This document shows positions 14,345 through 19,136 of a stretch of DNA of 29,232 bases, in pieces. Source of the stretch: a virus; IMG/VR virus record IMGVR_UViG_3300025828_000129, positions 1 through 29,232 of that record; one strand, 5' to 3'. Position 1 is the first letter of the stretch; each line of letters opens with the position of its first letter. A model generated the notes under the pieces. That model saw only the letters and a list, made by a program, of their open reading frames with translations, did not search any database and was not told where the DNA came from. A program made the position numbers and the translations under genes.

Positions 14345-14710
14345 TTGGCAAAACCTGAGACAGTTTTTTGGAAAGAAGTTAAGAAAAAAATAACAGGAAT
14401 TGTCTTTACAAGGCTTGAATCTTGGGCCTCTCAAGGCGTTCCAGATCTATTATGTTATAATGAAAAAGGTACCTTTTTTACTGTTGAGCTGAAAGTAACT
14501 AAGGGAGAACAATTGCGCTTCTCTCCACACCAAATTTCATTCCATTTAACCCATCCCAAGAATAGTTTCATACTTGCAAAAGGCCTCGGTCCTTGTTGCG
14601 TGAAACTTTATGAGGGATCAAGGATCTTGGAACTTAAAGAACAAGGCCTGAAGCTTGACGCTTGTTGCTTGGGGCTTGATGCTTGTAGCTTATATTTCAA
14701 AAATCTTTAA
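14345..14710 (+). CDS. VRR-NUC-like PD-(D/E)XK nuclease
   Basis: A 121-residue protein. No ATG or GTG lies in the open stretch before the conserved part, so TTG at 14345 is the likely start. The nuclease core is clear: GVPD (31-34, D34), FFTVELK (E48 and K50) and Q63 in SPHQISFH, as in VRR-NUC and Holliday-resolvase-like phage enzymes. It probably acts on branched or damaged DNA. The C-terminal 20 residues are unlike the family: residues 104-116 are translated from five perfect tandem GCTTGNN heptamers (14653-14687), so the array seems to have invaded or extended the 3' end. The C-terminus meets a minus-strand frame by a 14-base overlap. Confidence 0.72.
   Translation: MAKPETVFWKEVKKKITGIVFTRLESWASQGVPDLLCYNEKGTFFTVELKVTKGEQLRFSPHQISFHLTHPKNSFILAKGLGPCCVKLYEGSRILELKEQGLKLDACCLGLDACSLYFKNL
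14653..14691. repeat. GCTTGNN heptamer array in the 3' end of the VRR-NUC-like gene
   Basis: GCTTGAC, GCTTGTT, GCTTGGG, GCTTGAT and GCTTGTA follow without gaps and end in GCTT. Positions 1-5 are constant and the last two bases vary. Because 7 and 3 are coprime the array repeats every 21 bases in protein, giving a seven-residue pattern. Confidence 0.75.
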
Positions 14711-14966
14711 GCCTGGTGCTTGGAACTTTTATTTTAAAAAAAGAAAAACTACCTCTGGTAGGTCTCACCGAATCGGATTTATGAGAAGGTCTATCCACCA
14801 GAGGAATCAAAAGGTCTCTCATTGAGACTGACGCTAGTGCGCCATTACTTTTATTTGAATACATAATAGCATTAGGTCCAGGCAACGCAATGCGCGAAAC
14901 GTCGCAGCCTGGCGCTTGAAGCCTGGAGCTTGGTGCTTGAAGCTTGTTGCTTGTTACTTGAGTCAT
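14697..14966 (-). CDS. Possible protein with heptamer-derived N-terminus
   Basis: An 89-residue frame. ATG at 14966 has AAGG 5 bases upstream; a TTG five codons earlier is an alternative. The first 20 residues (NKLQAPSSRLQAPGC) are the translation of the heptamer array. The middle part (ALPGPNAIMYSNKSNGALAS, then RDLLIPLVDRPSHKSDSV) is not repetitive and has ordinary composition, which argues for real coding. The end again follows a repeat unit. The palindrome TGCGACAATTTGTCGCA lies 8 bases upstream of the start. If not coding, the region 14711-15135 is a repeat-rich spacer. I recognise no family with confidence. Confidence 0.4.
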   Translation of the reverse strand: MTQVTSNKLQAPSSRLQAPGCDVSRIALPGPNAIMYSNKSNGALASVSMRDLLIPLVDRPSHKSDSVRPTRGSFSFFKIKVPSTRLKDF

Positions 14967-15033
14967 TTTGCCTTGCGACAATTTGTCGCATGCTTGGAGC
15001 TTGTTGCTTGCTGCTTGGATCCTGAAGCTTGTA
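14907..15033. repeat. Two GCTTGNN heptamer arrays flanking a palindrome
   Basis: The first array (14907-14962) has eight units such as GCTTGAA, GCCTGGA, GCTTGGT and GCTTGTT; the second (14992-15033) has six such as GCTTGGA, GCTTGTT and GCTTGTA. The palindrome TGCGACAATTTGTCGCA separates them. Units are degenerate mostly at positions 6-7 and at position 3 (T or C). Spacing is exactly 7 bases throughout. Confidence 0.75.
14974..14990. promoter_or_regulatory. 17-bp perfect palindrome TGCGACAATTTGTCGCA
   Basis: TGCGACAA-T-TTGTCGCA is a perfect 8-1-8 palindrome just upstream of a minus-strand frame. Related sites lie at 15932, 16273, 18064 and 18491, each near a gene start. This suggests a common dimeric regulator. 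Confidence 0.6.
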
Positions 15034-15135
15034 GCTCATCAAAAAATTTTTGAGTCTTCTGGACATAGGACCGGGGAAGGGTGCTGTGATCTCTTAGGAA
15101 CCAGTGGCTTAAATCATTATGATTGATTTTTTTCA

Positions 15136-15735
15136 TTAGTGTTTACCATAAGCTATATTTTTAATGGATTTGTCCCAACATGCTCGGCAGCTGCCGCATT
15201 TATTGTCTTGCTTAGGTGCTGGGCAAGTTGCGCCTTCATTTACCACAGTTGATGTCCAAGGCCAAAAAGTTGGCGCTTCACCATCGACTTTGGTCCCTGA
15301 CATTCTTATAATAAGATTATCAGGGACCATGCTAGGAGGCACAAGTTTTAAAATCTGAGCTTCACGCGTCGGCATCCAATGCTGAACGCTTGGCGTTAAC
15401 CTACAGACCTTAAAAATTTTTAATAGATGTTTTACGCTCTGAATGTCTCCGGAGTCATGCCATCTAAAAAACTTTGATTTTTTTGAATTGATTTGAGCTG
15501 CCATGGCCTGAACCCAAAGCGGGTGACGTATAGCTTCAAGGCGCTTGTATTGTGCTGCTTGCACTACTTTAAACACATAACAGCCTTTAAGAGCGTAGCA
15601 GCCATGGCACACTGTGCCTGGGACCTTGGCCAATTTAGAACCAGTTTTGCATTCTTTAGCGGGTAAACCATAGGTGAAGCCCGGCATTTTGGAAGGCTTA
15701 GAAAGGCTTCCTGTTATTTCTTTATATGCTTTCAT
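15136..15735 (-). CDS. GP88-family (gene product 88) phage protein
   Basis: A 199-residue protein. It begins ITGSLSKPSKMPGFTYGLPA (residues 7-26), followed by a cysteine set C29, C43, C46 and C52 (GTVCHGCYALKGC), the motif RWHDSGDI (91-98), WMPTRE (120-125) and a C-terminal cluster C171, C180, C183 and C186. This order fits the phage GP88 family, named from mycobacteriophage, whose biochemical function is unknown; the cysteines and the barrel-like motif order suggest an Fe-S or zinc protein. It is translated after a small minus-strand gene with 10 bases between. GC content is slightly above neighbouring genes, and a few heptamer-like words occur in the coding sequence. Confidence 0.75.
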   Translation of the reverse strand: MKAYKEITGSLSKPSKMPGFTYGLPAKECKTGSKLAKVPGTVCHGCYALKGCYVFKVVQAAQYKRLEAIRHPLWVQAMAAQINSKKSKFFRWHDSGDIQSVKHLLKIFKVCRLTPSVQHWMPTREAQILKLVPPSMVPDNLIIRMSGTKVDGEAPTFWPWTSTVVNEGATCPAPKQDNKCGSCRACWDKSIKNIAYGKH

Positions 15736-15745
15736 AGTATCCTAT

Positions 15746-15928
15746 TTAATCATTTATAATGGATTTGTCAAGCCAGTCATGATCAAATTCTGGCTTGCCG
15801 CTTGTAGTAATTCCAAGATCCTTGGAGCTTGAAGCTCTCAGCTTGTTGCTTGTAGCTTGAAGCTTTTTATTTTTATTAGTTTGCTTTTTAAGCAAAATTT
15901 TTAAATCTTTAAAACTATAAACTTTCAT
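15746..15928 (-). CDS. Small protein with an in-frame heptamer insertion
   Basis: A 60-residue frame reading MKVYSFKDLKILLKK at the start and PEFDHDWLDKSIIND at the end. Between them, KKLQATSNKLRASSSKDL is the translation of the heptamer array 15820-15865. The ends look like an ordinary small protein and the middle like inserted repeat, so the gene may tolerate repeat growth as a linker. A half-site GCGACAAA lies just before the ATG. It is probably the first or second gene of the minus-strand GP88 unit. Confidence 0.5.
   Translation of the reverse strand: MKVYSFKDLKILLKKQTNKNKKLQATSNKLRASSSKDLGITTSGKPEFDHDWLDKSIIND
15820..15865. repeat. GCTTGNN heptamer array inside a small gene
   Basis: About six 7-base units in register: CCTTGGA-like, GCTTGAA, GCTCTCA, GCTTGTT, GCTTGTA and GCTTGAA, then GCTT. 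The array reads through the small minus-strand gene in frame. A shorter run (GCTTGAA, GCTTGTG) occurs at 15938-15951. Confidence 0.7.
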
Positions 15929-16124
15929 ATGTTTGTCGCTTGAAGCTTGTGGCCTTTACCCCTGAAGCTAGATAAAGACCACAGCCCATGTTTCTTTTCT
16001 CAATATTCGCTGACCAAACGAATATAATGGATCCGAAGTCACGTATGTGTATTTCAGATCTAACTTGGATCCAGCGGTTAAGCGGAACATATCTCATGCC
16101 AAACAGGCGGGCTATGCCCAGCAC
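15915..16124 (-). CDS. Possible 69-residue protein over a structured region
   Basis: A frame with GTG at 16124 (or ATG at 16097) reading RYVPLNRWIQVRSEIHIRDF and then GSIIFVWSANIEKRNMGCG, ending in heptamer-derived residues. Its composition is protein-like and it overlaps the next minus-strand gene by 14 bases, but the DNA also has several strong inverted repeats, so a non-coding RNA or control element is an equal option. No ribosome site is obvious. Confidence 0.35.
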   Translation of the reverse strand: MLGIARLFGMRYVPLNRWIQVRSEIHIRDFGSIIFVWSANIEKRNMGCGLYLASGVKATSFKRQTYESL

Positions 16125-16229
16125 TTAACCACTATATCCAAGTGCTTGGCTGAGATTTACGTTAGTGAACCCTCTCAGCCAAGCTAATTAAGTTAAGGGC
16201 CAAACAGCGATGTGAGAACGCTTAACTTA
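16003..16229. other. Highly structured non-coding stretch with stacked inverted repeats
   Basis: Four inverted repeats follow one another: ATATTCG/CGAATAT (16003-16025), GGTTAAG/CTTAACC (16076-16130), a perfect 12-bp GCTTGGCTGAGA/TCTCAGCCAAGC with a 17-base loop (16144-16184), and 9-bp TAAGTTAAG/CTTAACTTA (16189-16229). GC content is higher than in the surrounding genes. No T tract follows, so these are not simple terminators. A structured RNA, an origin-type element or a regulatory leader are the candidates. The gap up to the gene at 16356 otherwise holds only the palindrome at 16273 and a promoter-like TTGATT-N18-TATTAT (16300-16329). Confidence 0.55.
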
Positions 16230-16272
16230 AATAACAATGTATAAACTTTTATTTAAAAAGCTAGTTGACACA

Positions 16273-16290
16273 TTGTCGCAGGGTGCGACA
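16273..16290. promoter_or_regulatory. Everted TTGTCGCA-GGG-TGCGACA site upstream of gene 16356
   Basis: The two half-sites of the 14974 palindrome occur here in swapped order around GGG, next to a TTGACA (16265-16270) and followed by TTTT. It could be an operator or a small terminator hairpin (7-bp stem). A promoter-like TTGATT/TATTAT lies just downstream, so an operator for the gene at 16356 is preferred. Confidence 0.5.
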
Positions 16291-16355
16291 TTTTGCCGAT
16301 TGATTGCAGTAGTGCAAGTAATTTATTATGGGTGCAAACTTAACAAGGAGTATAT

Positions 16356-17321
16356 ATGACACAAGATATAAGACTTAATGCTGAAAAAAGAAAAACTTTA
16401 GTTCAGCATTATGAAAATCATTTACGAAGTGATGTAAGTAATAAATTTCGTAAGTCAATGATTGAGGCGAAAAAAACTTATGATGAGATGAAACCAAAAG
16501 TATTTGAGTTGGCACATCAAGTTGTAAGAGGACATCAACCACAGGAAGATGTGGACACAGTCAAAGCCATGAGAGCAAAGTATGGAGATGACGGCGGAAG
16601 AATACATATCGACCATTGTTTTAATTTCATCAATCCTACTATGGAAGAAAACCATTATGGCGAGAGGGAACAAAAACTAAATACAGTTCATATTGATTTT
16701 GGTTTGAAAGGCACAGATAGGTATGCTGACCATAGTTTTGCTCACGCATATTTTTATGATGAATTAAAATCAAAAGGATATGACGCTGACTATGCTCTTA
16801 AATGGGGGAATGAAAAGAAAAACCCAAGATACTACGAAGAAGAAAGTAAGATTGATGAGTATCTAGGTTTTAATCGGTCTAATGAAAACAATAACAGTAC
16901 CATTAATTACAAAGAACAATGGAACAATGATTATTCTTTTGAGGTTATTGGCACAAGTTATTGTGGCGAGAGGCAATTCAAAGTTGATGATATCACTCAT
17001 TCAATATTCAAACAGTTTAAAATTGTTGCTGAAAATGTTTCTAAAACACATGAGCAATTTTTTGAATACTTGAATAAAAAAGTTAAAACTTTTGAACAAG
17101 GTATCAAAACTTATACCAAGTACAGTCAAGCAAAAGAGTTATTTGATAAACTTGGAATTGCTTTAAATGAGAGCATTGTCAATGAACAATCATCAATGGC
17201 ATTATCAGTATTCAGTCCAAGTAATCTCGCTGATATGCTAACTGATAAAGATGATGAGTTTGCAAGTAGGGAAGAAAAGATTGCCTACTACAAAGCATTA
17301 CAAGCACAAAACTTAAACTAA
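16356..17321 (+). CDS. Hypothetical phage protein (321 residues)
   Basis: A 321-residue, hydrophilic protein with AAGGAG ahead of the ATG. The N-terminal 80 residues are helical (IRLNAEKRKTLVQHYENHLR). The centre is rich in Tyr, His, Asp and Asn with pieces such as HIDFGLKGTDRYADHSFAHA, and YSFEVIGTSYCGERQFKVDD (about 191-210) looks beta-rich. The C-terminal 100 residues are helical again. No catalytic motif is recognised; I recall similar proteins in uncultured marine phages. It is followed by a hairpin and the small Cys protein, then a strong terminator, forming a two-gene unit. Confidence 0.65.
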   Translation: MTQDIRLNAEKRKTLVQHYENHLRSDVSNKFRKSMIEAKKTYDEMKPKVFELAHQVVRGHQPQEDVDTVKAMRAKYGDDGGRIHIDHCFNFINPTMEENHYGEREQKLNTVHIDFGLKGTDRYADHSFAHAYFYDELKSKGYDADYALKWGNEKKNPRYYEEESKIDEYLGFNRSNENNNSTINYKEQWNNDYSFEVIGTSYCGERQFKVDDITHSIFKQFKIVAENVSKTHEQFFEYLNKKVKTFEQGIKTYTKYSQAKELFDKLGIALNESIVNEQSSMALSVFSPSNLADMLTDKDDEFASREEKIAYYKALQAQNLN

Positions 17322-17330
17322 ATATAATTA

Positions 17331-17354
17331 GTGAGAGGGGTAAAACCCTCTCAC
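17331..17354. other. 9-bp hairpin between two genes
   Basis: GTGAGAGGG and CCCTCTCAC pair around GTAAAA. No T tract follows, and the ribosome site GAAAGGA of the next gene comes directly after. Like the hairpin at 1864 it may protect the upstream message or tune expression of the next gene. Confidence 0.6.
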
Positions 17355-17367
17355 ACGAAAGGAATAT

Positions 17368-17691
17368 ATGAGTGAATATAATTGGTGTCATGGGCCCGAG
17401 TGTCATACTTATTCTACACAAGATAGAATAAGAGGTGTAAAAGGAAACAAAGTTTTAAAGACTAGGAAAGTAAAAAGAAGTCAATATGTTAGTCCTCAAT
17501 CATCTTGGAATTGGTTTTGTAGTCACAGTTGCCAACAAGATTTTTGGAATAAGTATGGCGCACAGATAAGGGCTATTGCACCGAGGAACGAGGCACTTGA
17601 AACAAAGGTCAATGTGACGACTGAAACTTATCAGAATTGGAGAGGCGAGGACTATCAGGCCAAAACCATTACAAAGGTAGAGCAACAATAG
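17368..17691 (+). CDS. Zinc-finger-like protein (107 residues)
   Basis: A 107-residue protein with four cysteines in two pairs: CHGPEC (residues 7-12) and CSHSC (51-55). The second pair sits in FCSHSCQQDFW, as in zinc fingers that carry a C-x-x-C or C-x3-C knuckle with a following aromatic helix. The basic linker KGNKVLKTRKVKRSQ may contact nucleic acid. The gene has a strong GAAAGGA site. Immediately at its stop codon four perfect tandem heptamers begin, then a strong terminator at 17737. Confidence 0.6.
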   Translation: MSEYNWCHGPECHTYSTQDRIRGVKGNKVLKTRKVKRSQYVSPQSSWNWFCSHSCQQDFWNKYGAQIRAIAPRNEALETKVNVTTETYQNWRGEDYQAKTITKVEQQ

Positions 17692-17718
17692 CTTGGTGCT
17701 TGGTGCTTGGTGCTTGTA
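17691..17718. repeat. Four tandem GCTTGNN heptamers starting at a stop codon
   Basis: GCTTGGT, GCTTGGT, GCTTGGT and GCTTGTA run without gaps, the first base being the last base of the TAG stop of the gene at 17368. This is the cleanest heptamer array in the window. Confidence 0.8.
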
Positions 17719-17736
17719 TATTGTATCAAGGAACAT

Positions 17737-17767
17737 GGGGTGCAACCGAAAGTTGCACCCCTTTTTT
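17737..17767 (+). terminator. Strong rho-independent terminator
   Basis: A perfect 10-bp stem GGGGTGCAAC/GTTGCACCCC with loop CGAAA is followed by six Ts. It ends the plus-strand unit 16356-17691 just before the convergent minus-strand gene stops at 17770. Confidence 0.85.
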
Positions 17768-17769
17768 AT

Positions 17770-18015
17770 TTATTTTACTACTCCCTTTGGAGTGGCAATT
17801 AATTGTTTAGTTTCCAAGTCATAGATAGCCCAATCGCCATTCGCTCTTCTATACTTGCCACCTTGGTCAAGGTCTAAATAGATAATGTGGTCTTCTTCGA
17901 GTACGCACTTATCTTTGAATGTACCTAATCTAAAAATAGTCTTTTCATGTTTCTTTGCAAAAAAAGAAATTAAAAAAGTTCTATTTTTAATTAGGTTTAT
18001 TATTTTATCTTTCAT
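17770..18015 (-). CDS. Hypothetical protein (81 residues)
   Basis: An 81-residue minus-strand protein: a basic N-terminal helix (KDKIINLIKNRTFLISFFAK) followed by a beta-rich part ending in GDWAIYDLETKQLIATPKGV. The strand spacing of YLDLDQGGKYRRANGDWAIYDLETK suggests a small beta barrel. There is no known family. The stop is next to the plus-strand terminator. A possible promoter (TTGACC-N16-TAATAG) precedes it at about 18045-18020 on the minus strand; the ribosome site is weak. Confidence 0.5.
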   Translation of the reverse strand: MKDKIINLIKNRTFLISFFAKKHEKTIFRLGTFKDKCVLEEDHIIYLDLDQGGKYRRANGDWAIYDLETKQLIATPKGVVK

Positions 18016-18063
18016 ATCTTACTATTAACATATAATCCTATATGGTCAATAATAAAAAACACC

Positions 18064-18080
18064 TGCGACAATTTGTCAAA
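18064..18080. promoter_or_regulatory. Imperfect copy of the TGCGACAATTTGTCGCA palindrome
   Basis: TGCGACAATTTGTCAAA matches 15 of 17 positions of the perfect site at 14974. It lies in the divergent gap between genes 18015 (minus) and 18141 (plus), about 60 bases before the latter's start. Confidence 0.5.
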
Positions 18081-18140
18081 TTTCTTTTTATTTTATTTTA
18101 ATTATAGTGATTTTATAACTTAACAACGAAAGGAATAAAT

Positions 18141-18308
18141 ATGTGGTACTTAATTAGAACAGTTTTTTTTATGTGGTTATTAGTATCATCAATAATATTA
18201 ACTACTTATGATTACTTTCCTAATGAATTAGGTATAATCTTATCAGTAGGTTTTTTCTTAATGACTGCTGTGTCATTCGCTGATATAATGATTAATGATA
18301 GGAGTTAA
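18141..18308 (+). CDS. Small membrane protein with two transmembrane helices
   Basis: A 55-residue protein with CGAAAGGA before the ATG. Two hydrophobic helices (about 8-24 and 31-48) flank a short polar loop with the pattern TYDYFPNELG. The topology and size resemble small class II holin-like or membrane-stress phage proteins, but it is far from the endolysin and cannot be assigned. The next gene's ribosome site (GGAG) lies over its stop. Confidence 0.5.
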   Translation: MWYLIRTVFFMWLLVSSIILTTYDYFPNELGIILSVGFFLMTAVSFADIMINDRS

Positions 18309-18309
18309 T

Positions 18310-18489
18310 ATGAAAGCAAAATATAAAATAGGCGACAGGGTACAAGTAAAGGACTATGGTAGTGGATATATCTATGACATATGGGAAGAGGGAAAGTATG
18401 TCATTGATGTTCAAGATGATTGTGCCGAAGAGGGATATTCGACAAAAGAAATAGAAGAAAAGAATATCCTTGGTTTAGCTAAGATATAA
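18310..18489 (+). CDS. SH3/KOW-like small protein
   Basis: A 59-residue protein. ATG at 18310 is preferred to an upstream in-frame ATG at 18295 because GGAG lies 5 bases before it. The sequence YKIGDRVQVKDYGSGYIYDI and then EGKYVIDVQDD has the strand-turn order of a small beta barrel of the KOW/SH3 type, ending in a short acidic helix. Such domains often bind RNA or protein. It is followed by a palindrome-like site and a terminator-like hairpin. Confidence 0.5.
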   Translation: MKAKYKIGDRVQVKDYGSGYIYDIWEEGKYVIDVQDDCAEEGYSTKEIEEKNILGLAKI

Positions 18490-18490
18490 C

Positions 18491-18507
18491 TGCGACAATC
18501 TGCACAG
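18491..18507. promoter_or_regulatory. Degenerate TGCGACA site next to a hairpin
   Basis: TGCGACAATCTGCACAG shares the left half of the 14974 palindrome. It sits between genes 18489 and 18562, immediately before the hairpin at 18510. Confidence 0.35.
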
Positions 18508-18509
18508 GG

Positions 18510-18543
18510 ACAAACTACCATTTAATATGGTAGTTTGTTTCTA
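18510..18543 (+). terminator. Terminator-like 12-bp hairpin
   Basis: ACAAACTACCAT and ATGGTAGTTTGT pair perfectly around TTAAT, followed by TTCT. The T tract is short but part of the stem is already AT-rich. It separates genes 18310 and 18562 and may reduce read-through. Confidence 0.6.
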
Positions 18544-18561
18544 TTAATGAAAGGATAACAT

Positions 18562-18801
18562 ATGAAAATAACATTACCATTTACTATATCTCTTAATATG
18601 GAAGAACTACAAACACAGCATTCGCCAATGACTGTGACCAATCCTTATAGTGAAGAGAGTTGCACTTTACCGAGATATGCTGTGAAAGTATATGAGAAGA
18701 TTAAAGATGCGGAACTAAAGGAAGATTATAAAACAGTTCGTAAGGGAATAGATTGGTTTCAAAAGAATTTTATTGAACAGTATTACACATTATTAGATTA
18801 A
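18562..18801 (+). CDS. Hypothetical protein (79 residues)
   Basis: A 79-residue protein with GAAAGGA before the ATG. It starts with a beta-like KITLPFTISLNME, has CTLPRYAVKVYEK in the middle and ends in a helix (KTVRKGIDWFQKNFIEQY). No family is recognised. It is the last gene before the large non-coding stretch in front of terL. Confidence 0.55.
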   Translation: MKITLPFTISLNMEELQTQHSPMTVTNPYSEESCTLPRYAVKVYEKIKDAELKEDYKTVRKGIDWFQKNFIEQYYTLLD

Positions 18802-18826
18802 CAAGTCAGCATTTACAATCTTCCTT

Positions 18827-18850
18827 GCCCACACGCACACGCGTGTGGGC
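18827..18850. other. GC-rich 10-bp hairpin with C-tract, candidate packaging element
   Basis: GCCCACACGC and GCGTGTGGGC pair perfectly around ACAC. It is followed by CTCCCCCACCCCCACC, so the minus strand has several G runs. This is the most GC-rich patch in an otherwise AT-rich window. It belongs to the 335-base gene-free region 18802-19136, which also holds the GGGTCCCAT repeats and A/T tracts, and no coding frame. Confidence 0.65.
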
Positions 18851-18995
18851 TCCCCCACCCCCACCGATAGAGGTACCAAGTCGATTCCAAATCTAAATTA
18901 ATGCTTAATCCTTTTTTCTACTAATAACTAAGTAATCTTTAGATTACAGCTTAATATTGCTGGATGTAGATATTTAATGACGGAAAATAGTTTAT

Positions 18996-19075
18996 GGGTC
19001 CCATAAGGGTCCCATTTCCTAAAAAATTTTATAAAAAATTTTTACAAAAAATTTAGGGTCCCATACGGGTCCCAT
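18996..19075. repeat. Two phased pairs of GGGTCCCAT upstream of terL
   Basis: Copies start at 18996, 19007, 19056 and 19067. Members of a pair are 11 bases apart (one DNA turn) and the pairs are 60 bases apart, separated by A/T-rich DNA. A fifth copy lies inside terL at 19293 and a variant GGTACCAT at about 19120. Position and phasing suggest protein binding: TerS packaging site, or operator of the late genes. Confidence 0.7.
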
Positions 19076-19136
19076 TTTCAATAGATTTCTATATAAAAAT
19101 ATGTTATAAAAATTTTAGGTACCATAATTAAACATT

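Noticed and set aside
14653-15033. CRISPR array
   Set aside because: Units are 7 bases long with no spacers and no cas genes are present; tandem heptamers are a different kind of repeat.
14872-15066. A 64-codon minus-strand frame
   Set aside because: Almost all residues are the translation of the GCTTGNN arrays (repeating KLQAPSS-type pattern), and there is no ribosome site; it is open only because the repeats lack stops.
15164-15358. Plus-strand frame opposite the GP88-like gene
   Set aside because: It is antisense to a recognisable protein with conserved cysteine motifs and has no ribosome site.
16265-16293. Promoter with TTGACA at 16265
   Set aside because: The -10 positions at 16-18 base spacing (GACATT, ACATTT, CATTTT) are poor; a promoter at 16300-16329 is more plausible, with the TTGACA belonging to the operator region.
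16882-17073. 63-codon plus-strand frame inside the 321-residue gene
   Set aside because: An out-of-frame shadow of the larger gene, with no ribosome site.
17500-17745. Minus-strand frame across the terminator and heptamers
   Set aside because: It crosses a strong terminator hairpin and the heptamer array, and is antisense to a protein with paired cysteines.
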